Assembly: GCF_040054535.1 (NCBI RefSeq)
Contig: NC_090795.1
Coordinates: 4,253,501-4,317,500 of the forward strand
Direction: 5' to 3'
Length of the DNA: 64,000 nucleotides
Source of the DNA: Antennarius striatus
Lineage: Eukaryota > Chordata > Actinopteri > Lophiiformes > Antennariidae
Both the position numbers and the translations under genes were made by a program. Under the pieces are notes generated by a model that worked only from the letters and a program-made list of their open reading frames with translations, had not been told where the DNA came from and did no database searches. This document shows positions 27,526 through 40,096 of the stretch, in pieces (positions within the stretch are counted from its first letter, which is position 1; every line of letters begins with the position of its first letter).

Positions 27526-30500
27526 GATTTCCTTTCTTCACGGTTTCTGCAAAGGTTCTTAAAAGTGGAAGTGAAACGAGCAGAAAGGGAGATGTGATGG
27601 CGAGAGCTTCTCTGTTGTGGTCCTGATACTCCTTCTATAAGTGTTTAATTTATGCCACAGTTTTCAATTTCTTTATGCAAATGAGTTTTGCTCAACTGAG
27701 GTTATTTAGTTCACAATAGATGACAGCAGAAGTCATTTCATTTCTGAACTTTGCCTCTGATTATTATGAACTCTTTGGTCCGTAAACATTGCTTCATTGC
27801 AGAGATCACACCTACGGGACCTTCTGATTTAACTTAACTTGACATCTTGAACTTTGATCCTGTTGCTCATACATCTGACTCAGTCTGAAAGAAAAATTTA
27901 GAGTTTATAATATGCAATTTAAATGCAGCCAATGGGGTGTGTGTTCTCGCTGAGGCTTGGCCCATATGACACATCCGTTACACAGAGGACTGAGTCACAA
28001 TTCCAACGTATGCTGGCATGCATATTGCAAAATGCAATCAAATGCATCCTCTAGTATTTTCAGGCAATCATTTGATGCAATATGTATTGGATTACGCTGA
28101 ATCTCTTTCTGGAATGCCATTTTTGTATAGTAAGATGGTTGCTGGAATGCAGCAGCAGATTTACAATGTGAAATACTTCGCCTCTAGGTTATTTGAGTCT
28201 CCCTCATATCTTCTTTCACAGTTTCACCTTTCTCTTTGTCTATGGATCGACACACCATTCTGTCATCCTCAGTGTCGACTTGTAAATAAGGGCTGGAAAA
28301 CACTCGACAAACCCCCTAAGTTGAGCCACGGCGGTGGGACCGTGAGGCAAGGTGGGACTTGTTGCACCACGTCTAGGTCTTTCTGCAGAGGTGTGGACAG
28401 ATGGGATAATAGATGGATAAGACATTGAAATCACCAAGAGCTAATTCTTCCTTATTTTGATTAGCGGCACATGCAGACGTTGCTGCAGCCGTTGGGAACA
28501 TTGCAAAAGAAAGGGGAACGGCTGACTTGCAACAAGATAGTGAAATCTCATGTGGAGCGTTTGGTAGGATCAGGAAGTAACCGCTGGGCGCTTTCTACTA
28601 ACAACTACAGCTTGTAAGGCGGTTGCCACAGATATGGCTCATTTGACGCAGCGTCTTCCTTCATAAATCAGTTTCATGCAGGCATGGGCACGCACGTGCA
28701 TTTACGCATTGCATTTTTTAAACTTTTAGACATCAAAGTTTTGGGGTTTTTTACAGGAGCATTATCATATTAAGCAGAAAGAATTCTTTTCTTCTACTTT
28801 TGTCAGTTCGGTTTTTAATTTACATATGACTTTTGCCTGTGCTTTACAACAGCGTTTGCATAATGGGTGCTCAGACATCAACAGGACAGGGGATGTGTTT
28901 CCGGAAGTCGTCGTAAAGGCCTTTAGTACAGGGCAGCATTTAAATATTACAGCCCTGGAAACAGACCTTCTATTTATCAAGTTAGAAGGAAGATTCTGTG
29001 TTAAATTTACTAAGTAAAAGGGTTAATAATAGCCACGATTATTGCAGTGGATACATTTTCCAGTGAATAAACTGTTTTGCTTCACTGGAATGTCTCCATG
29101 GAGGGGTCCAGATCCCCGCCCTCCTCGTGCACGCTCGGCGTCAACTGAGCTGCTGACTTGAGTTTGGGTTACAGCAGTCATCCTCGGTATGAAGCTCTCC
29201 TGGGAAGAGGATCCGCTCGCAGAAGGCGCCTCGTCTCGTCGAGCCATTGTTGCAACACGTTCGCCCACTGTAACGCGGCACAGTCTGCACTGTATTGCTG
29301 TGACGCTTCAGGTTGTGCGTATTTATTCTAGTGCTGATATGATCTTTGATATCAGCTGCTGCAGGGCATCTCCTTTAAAAGGGGAAATATGTTTACTAGA
29401 GTGTTTTGGAGCTGTTGGGGTTTTTTTTGCTTTTTATTTGCAGCATGTTTATTGTGTTTTTCTGATCTGTATGTGAGGCATTTACACATCTACTCCAAGC
29501 TGGTTGGATCACACTGATTGTGTTCACACGGTTGTGCTCAGCCTGTATTCTCCATACCACAGGCAGCAGGCTATGCTAGCTCAGGCGTTCTGCTTCCTGC
29601 AGAACGGATATTCATCGATCCTCCTCCTGTGGCGTCGGGCCGTTTGCTCACTTATTTGGATCAACTTCCTCGAAGTGATTCAGTCTGCTCAGCATTTCCC
29701 TCCCAACACACTGTTAACATGACTAAGGCTAAATCTGGCAGAAATGGTGAACTCAGCATTATCTAAAACCGTCTCTTTTGATTTTTGAGGCATGTAACCT
29801 GAAATGTAGAGTCTTTCTTGTTTTACAATTTATGATTTCCCTCTTCCATCACTGCTGCGTGTTAGCTCTTGTCCGTAACAGATCAAAGTTGGATTGAAAT
29901 GACTTCTCACCTGGTTGGGAAGGCGAACTGTGCCCCCCCCATCCTATCTGCTTCTTCACCGGGCTGAAGCATCAGAGCCAATCTCACCACCGATGTCTTG
30001 ATTTAATTATCTTGTCTGCAATCTGCTTTAACAGTCCTACCTGGTTTTAATGGCCGATCATGTCTGTAGAGCTTTTGATGAGTCTTTATACGAGGAAGCA
30101 GGAATGTAACGCCGCTTGTTACGACCACAAAGGGATTCATTTGAATGCTGCCGCGGTGCCACGGAGGTCCAAGCCGTGATAGCTTTGCGTTTGTAGCCTT
30201 TTGGCTGCGCCGCGTATTGTACTTTTTGATGTGCATGAGTCAGCATGTGTGCCAGCGTCTGATCTACAGCCCTGCCTGAGCCGACTGACTCGAGCATTCC
30301 TCTCAACTTTCTCACATCCGGCCCGTGATGCAGCCCCCATCTTGCACATAGACGAGGAAAAGGAGGCCGTCGTTTCACCTCTGCTTCTGACTCCGAATTG
30401 AATGGCTGTAAATTATGTGACCCATTCAAAAGGGACAAAAGCTGATTGCTTTGTTTGACCCCCCCCCAATCGCTTTTCACAAGTGCATGAGAAAGCTCTC

Positions 30501-31541
30501 CAGGCTCCAGATTTATGAGAATGTACAGTAGAGACAGCTGGGATGAGGAGTTAATCACGTCCTGCAGTTTATCTAAAAATATTCAGACCATCTTTAAAAT
30601 GTGGACGATGAATTTCCTGCAGCATGCTAAACCATGCGAGATGCTCGTGTGGCCGTCTACAGATCTGGGGAGTTGTTACAGATGGCAGAACAGCATGCTA
30701 GAAATTCAGCTTTTGCATGAAACGCCGTTCTGCCCCCACACAGATCCGCCATCCTCACATAGAGTTTAAACCGTTAAATCATTTCCTTTTTACCCCGATG
30801 GCCTCCACTTGAACTGAACCGGGGGAAAAAATAGAGCTGCAGCCAAGCAATTCTTCTAAGAACAATTAACCTGTCGATCATTTCAGGAAATGGTGAAAAG
30901 AACTTGGTCGACTTCTTTCCTGCCTGAGGTTGTGTCCTTAAATGTCTTAAAGTTTTCATTTTACTGCAATGAAGGACAAAAGGACAAAATAATTCAAAAT
31001 GAGAAACAACATCGCAGTCACACAGCTCTTACTTTAAAGATGTTTTTAACATTTACTGCCCCGGTTAGCAGGGTGTATTTAATGGCGATGCCCCACTTAT
31101 GGATTGTATTGATTAGCTTGATGCTCTGTTGTTACATTCTGCACATGTTCTGTCTGTGGCACACACAGATTACACATGTCAGACCATATTAATTGTTTCC
31201 GTCATGTGGCAGGGTAAACTAAAACCAACCACAAAACTGACCCCCGTGTCTTTTCCGCCCCCCATCAAACTGTTTTTGCACCGAAAAAATTTCAAATTCA
31301 GCAGGAAATATTTGTTTGTTCCATTGTCTCTTATCCAATAAATCCAGTTGGTTCTTCTTAAACCCTCATTTGCTTCCACTGCTCATCTCCTCCTGTGACT
31401 TTCGAGTTTCATTGGCACAAACATCTTGTGGATGCTTCCCAGCCAATGGGGGCACAGAAAACCCTGGTCCCACACGGGGATGCTGGTTAACCGGCCTGGA
31501 GTTTTCTCCTCCGTTTAATTGTTGCCTGAAGGAATGAGCGC

Positions 31542-31576
<35 letters not shown>

Positions 31577-32722
31577 TGATCTCATCATGTGAGTGTTTTC
31601 CCACAGCAGCACTGAGGTGAATGACAGTAATCCTGTGTGCAGCGTTAGCCACAGATCTGATGAGCACAGCGCTGATGTCTGCTGTTTACTACCGGCTCAT
31701 TAAAAATTAAATATTAACGGTGGATTCTGGAAAGTTAAGACGACGGAGGGCTCAAGTAACCTTGGATTTATCGTGCCAATTGTGGATGTCTGAAATTTCA
31801 TTTCCTAACAATCCCGCTCTGTAGCTCGGACCGCTAGCCCTGTAGCCTTGTGCGCTAATTCGAGGGATGCTCTGACCTCGTGCCGTGACCTCCAGCTACA
31901 GGCGTGATGCATAGCTGACTCCCACAATGCCCTTTGTTGAACGTCTGCCGTGGCGTGCGGGCGCTATCGTATCAGGCCCAGTGGTCAGTTTGCGTCTATC
32001 AGAACCAGGGATCAGCGGAGAGTCCGTCGCGGCATCGTTTTCCAGGTCAAGAAGAAGGCGGCTTCCTTATTAAATCAGCATCCAGTGGACTTCCTGCTTT
32101 TATTTTTCTTGCGTTCCACCCCCGTCCCACTGCAGGTTGGAAATGTCGGAGTCTGATCGCATTCAAGCATGACCGGCGTCGATGCCATTGCGACACATTT
32201 GTATGCAGACTGGGAAACAGAAGCGCCTCACAGTCTGCTGAGCTTCTCCTGTCAGGAAGAGTTTGTGGTTGTCATGGACTATAAGCTACTTTTGTATTAC
32301 ATTTTTTTATTCTAGATTTTTTTAAATACAGTCACCCGTTGATTGCTTTTTTCACAAACATAAGACTTGGAGTTATGTTGTCAAGCTCAGGAGGTAACAA
32401 CCAGACTAAGTGAATCGGAGGAAGTGTTACACAATAGGAAGTGGTGTGTTGTGTTTTTTGTTTTTTTTTCTAATGCATTACTTTGTTCCACATTTGTGTT
32501 TGAATCGCTGCAAATTAGCTCACGTTTCATCAGGAGGGTGGGACACGATAGCTGCCCTGTTCCCTATTTGGGATGTTAGTATTGCCTTGTCATGTGTTTT
32601 TTTTTTTTTAACATAACTGCTGCATCATGATTGTCTCCACTCTGAGCTCGTCTGTTTTATCCGACTCTTCTGTTTTTACTTTTGCTTTGATGTTGTACCT
32701 TTTTTGCCGGCCTGTTTTCCAG

Positions 32723-32810
32723 AGGCTGACCTCTGCTGGAGGACTGCGACCCGGGGCCACCAGCCAGGCCGGGCCTCCCTGCTCCCAACAGTCACACAGA
32801 TCCACTACTG
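32723..32810 (+). other. Candidate alternative 5'UTR exon of cyrib
   Basis: An 88-bp GC-rich block between a strong acceptor (CCTGTTTTCCAG) and a strong donor (ACTACTG/gtaaga), in a region otherwise AT-rich. It lies within the 5'UTR intron, so it would be untranslated or carry an upstream frame. No sequence homology was testable. Confidence 0.4.
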
Positions 32811-35800
32811 GTAAGACCGGAGCGCTTTTAAAGGATTGTTTTGGGGATACAACAAAATTATTTTCATTTTGAACTCTTTTCCAAAGTCCAGTTTGTGGGC
32901 GACTTGCTGCAAAACTTTTTTCCACTGTGGGGGTAATTCCCATGCCGATCGGGGCTCGGCTTGGGTCGTAGGGGAAAGATTCGGCCCCCTGGCTTTAGTT
33001 TCTCACGTAGAGGAAGAAAAATAAAAACCGTTCCCTGCTACTGACGCCTATTTTTTTTTTTTTGGTTTGAAGCGTGATCTCACATTCATTTTCAGATCTG
33101 TGGTAGTTTGAGCGCAGACACAGAGTAGTCATTATGTAAGACAGGCTGTGGTGCAGCTACGCCTGTTATAGCCTCATGTGTGACTGCTGTGGGTGTACGT
33201 GTAATGCTGTTCTCGCGCAGGAAATGAAATGTATTGTGGGCCATAAAAAGAAGTTGAGTAATGTAGGTGCTTCCAGCTTCCTGTCCCCACCCCCCAACCT
33301 ACTTAGGGTCACCGCTCAGCATCTGCAGCCCCGACTCTTCCTGTTCCAATGGTTCTTTTTTGCCGTTAATGATTTATTATTTATCACCTGTAGGTTTCTC
33401 CTTTTTAAACCACCACATTTGATCGTTTCAGGCTCATGTTTCCCTATTTTTTTTTTTAAATCCTGTTTGCTTACATCTCCCCATCATTTCTCCACCTGCT
33501 TGCGTGTCTGCCCATCCCTGTTTGATTCTCCACCGTGTCTCCTTGGAGATTGTTACCACGAAGACGCGGCTATCCTTTCAATTGGCTTGGCTCCGTCGCT
33601 GGAATCCTGTCCTGTTTTTGACAGCTGAGCCTCAGGTGGTTCACATAAGATCATTAAGTCAGCGCATCCACACAAGATGTGTGCGTGTGTGTGTGTGTGT
33701 GTGGGGGGGGATAATGTCGAGCTGCTATGATGCTCGATTAAGACACAAATCCTTTCCCTGAAATAGCACCAAACGACAAGCTATTTTAGCGCGCAGGCCA
33801 GCAATAGCTGTTTATAGAAAACGAGAGGGGTGCTGCGCTAATGCAGAGGGCCAGGATTCGTGTGATGTACACACAGGATGGATTAGCCCTGTTAGCCGGG
33901 GGGAGGAGGAGGAGGAGGAGGTGTGTGGAGGTTAAGCTTTTCTTGGCTCTCCTGTTGCTATGATCATAATTGGATCAGTACTGCCTCCTGCTGGTGACGA
34001 ATGGTAGTGTCACACCTGTCAAAAACATACCTGTTTTGGTGCTTTACGCTCAGGGATTCCCCAACTTGTGAGACACCTTCAGAAAGCGCCAAAATAGTCA
34101 AACATATTTTTATGAACGTGGAATTTTCAACTGCTCCACTTCTTTCCTGACTCAGCATATGGCAGACGCTCCATCCCCTCTCGACCTGCCCCGCCTGAGT
34201 AGGTCATTGGAGATGATACGTCTGAGTGGGGTGTAATATGTAGAGTGGCTTGTTATGTCAGCTAAAAGCTCCCAGCTCCTCTTCAGTTATCTATTATTTA
34301 CGCCGCCGGAGGGCCGACATTGTGTAACTTCCTGCACAGGTTCCCTGGAGGAGCTGCTGTCGTTTCTCTGCAAACGGCTGATAAACGTCCAGACGCTCTG
34401 AAAGCGTTTCTCCTTTCACCTGCTGTTGCATTGTGCATTTTTTTTTGCCTTACACGCTATATTTTTGTGTGGATTTGAAATTTGAATCTCCTTCATGTTG
34501 TGTGTGTGGGTTTTTTTTTTTTTAGTGTGTGCATCTTATTTATTTCTGTTTTTAGTGAATGAGAATTTACTCCACCTTAGCCCTTTGTGACCACAGGGTG
34601 GCGCTCTTGCATCACCTCTCTGCTCTGCCTCTAATCCAATGATTCTGACGGGGATCCTTGAATTTAAAATGAATTATCTTTGCCGTTATTTTATGTAAAT
34701 TAGAGACATTTGAGTTAAACTTTAGCTGCTTATCATTTATTAATTTCATCACCAGCGTTGTTGTTGCTTGCAGCTATGGATTAGAGCTTTGGGAGTGGTC
34801 CCCCCTGCTCCTCTTTCCCAGCCTGGCTTAACTGTCTCCATCCACCAGATGTCGCTCCTCTCCTACTGGATGAAGACTGGTCCTCCTCAAACTGACACTC
34901 ATCATCATCCTTCCTAAACCTCCTGCCTGCCCCACCCAAAATCCTGCTAGGAGGAATAAAACACTTAAACGTAGGTTTTAAAAAAAGCATAATTTTAAGT
35001 CAGGTCTTTAGAGTTTAACCCCCTTTACTTGTGGGAGGGGTCGTGCTTCCCAACGCTCTAGAGGGGGATTTAAGGACGCGGTGACATTGGTGAGTCACAG
35101 GGAGTCAGAAGGTCACTCCAGTAATGATGGTTTGGGGCTGTTTTAGCCCAAGATCTGCGTTTCAATAGGTTTTAGGAGACAGCTGCCCTGAAGGAGGGGA
35201 GGGTGGGGGGGGTGATGGGTTCTGCTTGGACACCCACCCCCTCCCCTAATAATAAATAACCCATCCTAGGAAGGAGTCAGATGTCTCTCAAGGGCAGGTC
35301 GATGAAGACTCCCTCATGAGGCAAATGTTTAAAGTTCATGCAGGCATCATGAAGAGATCTTAAGACTCTTTCATCTGCGTCTGTCATGAGATATTTCCCT
35401 TCCTGCTTTTTTTTTCTCTCTTCAATTGAAATCCAGACTTCCTGTTGTGTTTCTGTTAAAGTCTAGTCACCGCTTCGTTTTCAGTGAAACGCATTGATGT
35501 GAAATGAACATCGGTCGTCGGCGTTGCCGCATCTCTCTGCACGTTTCGATGCCGGAACGTGTGCTGGTGCGACTGAAGAGCGCCGATAAGAGCCTCTCCG
35601 TTTCAATAGAGCCGGCGTTTCGACTGAATCTTGTGTACGCGCCTGTTGCCATGGTTTCCACTTTTCATCAGGTGCCGTCCAAAGCCGAGGACGAGGCGCT
35701 TCCCCCGCTTTCATCCCCGCCTGTGATCTGCTCCTGTGGACCAACCCTGGGGTTCATGTGTTTACTGTTTACTCTGACCGGGTTCATCGTAAATTTTGAA

Positions 35801-38800
35801 TTGGGGGGGTGGGGGGGGGTAATATCTTAAGCTGCTGGAGTAAAACGGAACAGCTGATGCCGGATGTCACTTCAAGTCTCGCCATCGGTTGCCGTCCCGC
35901 AGTCTTCCTGCGAGCTTCACTCTGATTTGCCAGAATCTGGGTGAGGGGGGCATTAGCCGATGTTTACTCAGGAGTAACAATATAGAGGCGTGGCCACTAG
36001 AACATCCAGTTCACCCCCATAAACAAACAAATGCCCCCTCCCTGTCTCTCCTCCATGTGCCCCCCCTCAAGTCTTTTTTTTTTTTTTTTTTTTTAGTCAG
36101 CTGCGTCGGATTGGGAGGAGATGTTCGAGGGTGAAGTGATGTTGAGTGGGATAAAAATGGGGAGGAGGATTGGGCGGGGAACCAGAGGGAGGGGGGGGGG
36201 GTGCACATGCCCGCCTCCTTTTGGGAAATGCTCCCCCCCCCCCATTTTCTGCCTGTCGAATCGGGCCAGTGTCAGCGAGCTCCGGCGGGTCCGGGTCCGG
36301 CTGAGTGGGCTAATGCAATGTGGCGTGTCACCCGGGAAATCTAGGTCAAGTTTAAAGCTGCCCGGCTCTGCTGCAGTGTGACGCTTGACAACCCCCCCAC
36401 CACTACCACCACCCCCATTTTACACACATGCGATAAAATTCATTCAGCACCATATTTATATATTACATTTTTACTTAAATGTCATGCTTACATAAAAATG
36501 AGGCGTGCATTTCATTTCCCCCCCCAGACGCACATCATCTCAGCTACTATCGCACTCGCGCCCCCCCCCCCCCCACACACACACACACACCCCAAGCCGA
36601 CTCCCAGCTCCTCCACGGCGAAGCCCACGTGACACCGCGTCTGGGAGGTGGTGGTTGAAGGGGGGGGGCGTTGTTTTGCTCCATAGTAAAGCAGTGGGGC
36701 ACGTGGATCCTCACGCTGCATCCGAGTAGTGGAATGTCAGCACTCTGAACCCCCCCCCCCCCCATCCCAAGCTGTTTTTGCAGGACGTTGCGGCAGTGCT
36801 CGGTTTCAGCAGTGCCCTGCTTGTCGTGGTGGTGGGCACGGGGTTGGAGGGGGGGGGGCATTAAGAAGCAGAGCCAGCTAGAGGTCAGGCTGCTGCATGG
36901 GTGTGGCATCAAAACAAGCAGCAGAAATTTCATGATTTTTTTTTTTCCAAACATGCATCCTATCATTTGTTTTTTTTTTTTAAATCATAGCAAAGTGTCA
37001 AAATATGTCACATTTCAGCAGAAACGAATATTTTTCATTTTAAGAATTTATCTTAATGACAGGAATTTTGCTGAGCTTCACAAAAAAGACCCCCTCAAAT
37101 CACATTAAACCATTAAATTTTCAATAGTGGAATTAAATATTTCTCCATCATCTCCAATTGACTTCACCCCCGAACTAATCCTGTGTTTTTGGCGCATTAC
37201 CTCATCTGTATTAATGCATTCATGTGCTTTCAAGTCCTTACTATTACTGTACTCTCTCTTCATCCTGAGAGCTCGCCTCCCATTGGCTGCTGCAATGTTT
37301 TCAATGGCACTAAAATTTTTTTTGACTCCATGGATACAGTGAGCTGTTGGGTAGATCGGTGCAGCCAATCAGAGAGCTGCGCGGGCTCCTGCTCGCTAGT
37401 TTCTGCACCCCCACCCAGCCACCCCACGCCCACTTCCCCTCGTTGCGTGCACGCGATGGCTCAGTGGGGGGGTTCAAAACAACAACAAGGCTGTCGTCGG
37501 GGCTCTGGGGTGGGACCCAGGACATGCCAGCGCTCCTGGGTACCACTGCAGCCATCAGAAAGGAGGGGGTGTGTGTGTGTGTGTGTGTGTGTGAGAGTGT
37601 GTGTTGGGGGGGGGTTCAATTCCTCAAATCTCACTCTGACACAGTATCTATAGACTTCCAGCCAGCTCTTCATCCTCTCACTTCTCTCTTACGACGCTAT
37701 CATGAAGCCGCCAGTTCCTCCCAGCAACACACTGTTTTACAGTTATCTCTAAAGGGGGGGGTTGTTATCAGAAGTGCTTAAAGTTCCTTTATAGAATATT
37801 TATGTACGATTTAAATTAAACACTAAAAAAAATTTAATTTGAGGAGATGGAGAGATAAAATTTAATCTTTGTGCTACACTTGAGAGAGTCTCTGTTGGAG
37901 TTACAGCAGCTCAGATCCCCGTCCTGAAAATGACCTAATTTCGCGGCTGCCGTGGAGACGCCCTGTCCCCGGCAGCTCCGCCGGCCTCGGCCCGGTCGCC
38001 TCTGGTCCGCTTGCGGCTGAACGGTGGCGCTAGAGGACCAGAGGAGGAGGAGGCACGGCGATGACTGGCAGCGCCCAGCGTCACCCAGCAGGGCGAGGTC
38101 GGTGACAGCTCGCGTCCCTGGCGAGATCGGATCAGGTGCTGCTTCTCCAACATCCGGCGAGGTGCCAGCTCCGGCACAGTCGGACATTCAGGTCACATTA
38201 GAGGAAGGGGAAGAAGACGAGACTGGACAAGGTGGGGCGGGGCCACGCAGGTGGTCGCCGGGGTCGAGCGGACAGATCTGCCCACAGGTGTGAACAGGAA
38301 ACGTTTCCTCCATCCACATTTTTAGAAGTGTGTTTATGCAAATGCGAAGGAAGAAGTTCCTCTCCGAGTGGCATGAAGCACGTCGTCTGATTTGCATTCG
38401 GCTTACGTGTCAGGGTTCTCTTCCCCCGCCGAGATAAGCAGCAGATGTTGCGAACAATTTTTCTGTTTAAAGGGATTTCACCATTTCAACCAGCAGCTGC
38501 AAAAGTCCTTCGAACTCCCACTTTAAAAATGCAGCAGGGTGCAGAGTTGTCGAGTAAGGAGAAACCTATTGGGTGTTTCTGTAGAAAGGTTATATCAAAA
38601 TCTTCATATTTTGTGCCTTTTTAGCTTTATATGCATCGGATTGAGATTCTTTTAAAAATAAAATGAGGCTGTTGACTTTGACTTTTGATCTGTTAGTCAA
38701 ATTCATGAAGGCATCAGGTGATCTTTCCGATCAGAAGGTGTTCATTTGCTTTTGGAGCTCAAATCACCTTCATGGATCCCTTTAGAAAGACTTCCATCTG

Positions 38801-38818
38801 AGAAGCTTCTAATGAATG

Positions 38819-38821
<3 letters not shown>

Positions 38822-38860
<39 letters not shown>
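38822..38860. repeat. (TG)n microsatellite
   Basis: About 19 units in cyrib intron 1. Confidence 0.95.
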
Positions 38861-38863
<3 letters not shown>

Positions 38864-39843
38864 GTTGGCATTTGGATCTAATATTGGTCATGTCCATCGA
38901 CTCTTCCTCAACTCAGCTCTCTTATAAAAACTGGCCATTCATCAATAATATTTTCACCTTTTAAAATAAGGACGTGACCCACTGCGAGCTTTTTGAGATT
39001 ACATGCCCCCCCCCCCATTCCAACGCTGCTTCTCATGCATTTTAAACCACATCTACCTCTGCTCGGGACTGCTGAGTGTGTACTTTGCTCTGTCACCTCC
39101 CTGTCTCCTAACATTACCTGCTTCGCCCTGACTCGCCCCGTCACCGCCCCCCCCCTCACCCGTCGCTCATCTCGGCAACATCTGCCTGCTGAAGTTAGAT
39201 TTCATCATTGCTTTGCATCAAATCCCCCCCCCCCTCTCAAGGTGCGTCCTGTCCAAGTTGGTGTCTGTCGCTAAAGGTTAGATCCGTCTCAGGTGACGGA
39301 ATCCGCCGCCGTTTTCGCTCTACGGAACCGCCAGAGATCTCCTATCTCGCGTCTGTTGACCTTTTGCGAAGGAGATGGAGCTCGACTTTAGGTGCTTCAC
39401 ACCCTCTTCTGTTTTTTGAATGATTACACGTTCAACAGGAAAATAAAATATTTATTATTGATTACCATGTGTTAATCAAAAAAAGTCATGCTGCTTGATG
39501 TTACGAGTTTAAAATGTATTGACGACATCATGACCGTCTTGGAATTTTTGATGTTTTGTGATGTGACCATTGATCAAACAATGACACAATTCTGTTTCAG
39601 CTAGCTTCCCTAATGTTTCCACACACCGTTCTCTGAGTAAATATAAGAAACAAAATGGCTTCATCAATGTTTCTGCACATTTTATAAAAGTTTAATCTGG
39701 TGTGTCGTATTATCTGACGCTAACATACCGTCTGTGAATGCTCGTAGCTGATGATGATAAATAAATGAACACTCCAAGGAAAAAAAAACAAAAACCCAAT
39801 GGGTTTGGTTTGAGATGTGGTTGAAAAGCCCAGACGCAGGAAG

Positions 39844-39889
39844 CGTGTGTGTGTGCGTGTGTGTGTGTGTGCGTGTGTGTGTGTGTGTG
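39844..39889. repeat. (TG)n/(CG) interrupted microsatellite
   Basis: TG run with CG interruptions, about 130 bases before the first coding exon of cyrib. Confidence 0.93.
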
Positions 39890-40016
39890 ACCACAGGGTC
39901 CATGCAGGTACCAGAGCGGTGAAGCAGAAAATTGGCACACGGATGCAGAGGCGTCCGAACACCTGCTCTTCTGACCACTGCCTCCTTTCATTTATCGACT
40001 CTTCTCCTTCCAACAG

Positions 40017-40096
40017 GTCCACCATGGGGAACCTACTGAAAGTTCTGACCTGCACAGATCTGGAACAGGAGCCCAATTTCTTCCTCGATTTCGAAA
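40017..40096 (+). CDS. cyrib: cyrib first coding exon
   Basis: Acceptor TTCCAACAG, then seven untranslated bases with a Kozak-like ACC before ATG at 40024. Encodes [20 protein letters not shown] and LDFE. Myristoylation signal at the N-terminus. Donor AAA/gtgagt. Confidence 0.95.

Larger units (their letters stand above)
26805..40016 (+). other. cyrib first intron (13.2 kb)
   Basis: No coding exon of a known gene was found in this stretch on either strand. It holds several microsatellites, C- and G-homopolymer runs, a plausible untranslated cassette exon at 32723-32810 and a GC-rich patch at 37920-38300. Other open frames are short and have no recognisable protein content. Large first introns with alternative 5' exons are usual for this gene family. 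Confidence 0.7.

Noticed and set aside
30058..30558. 166-codon minus-strand frame in cyrib intron 1
   Set aside because: No domain, no splice sites in register and overlapping alternative frames; treated as chance.
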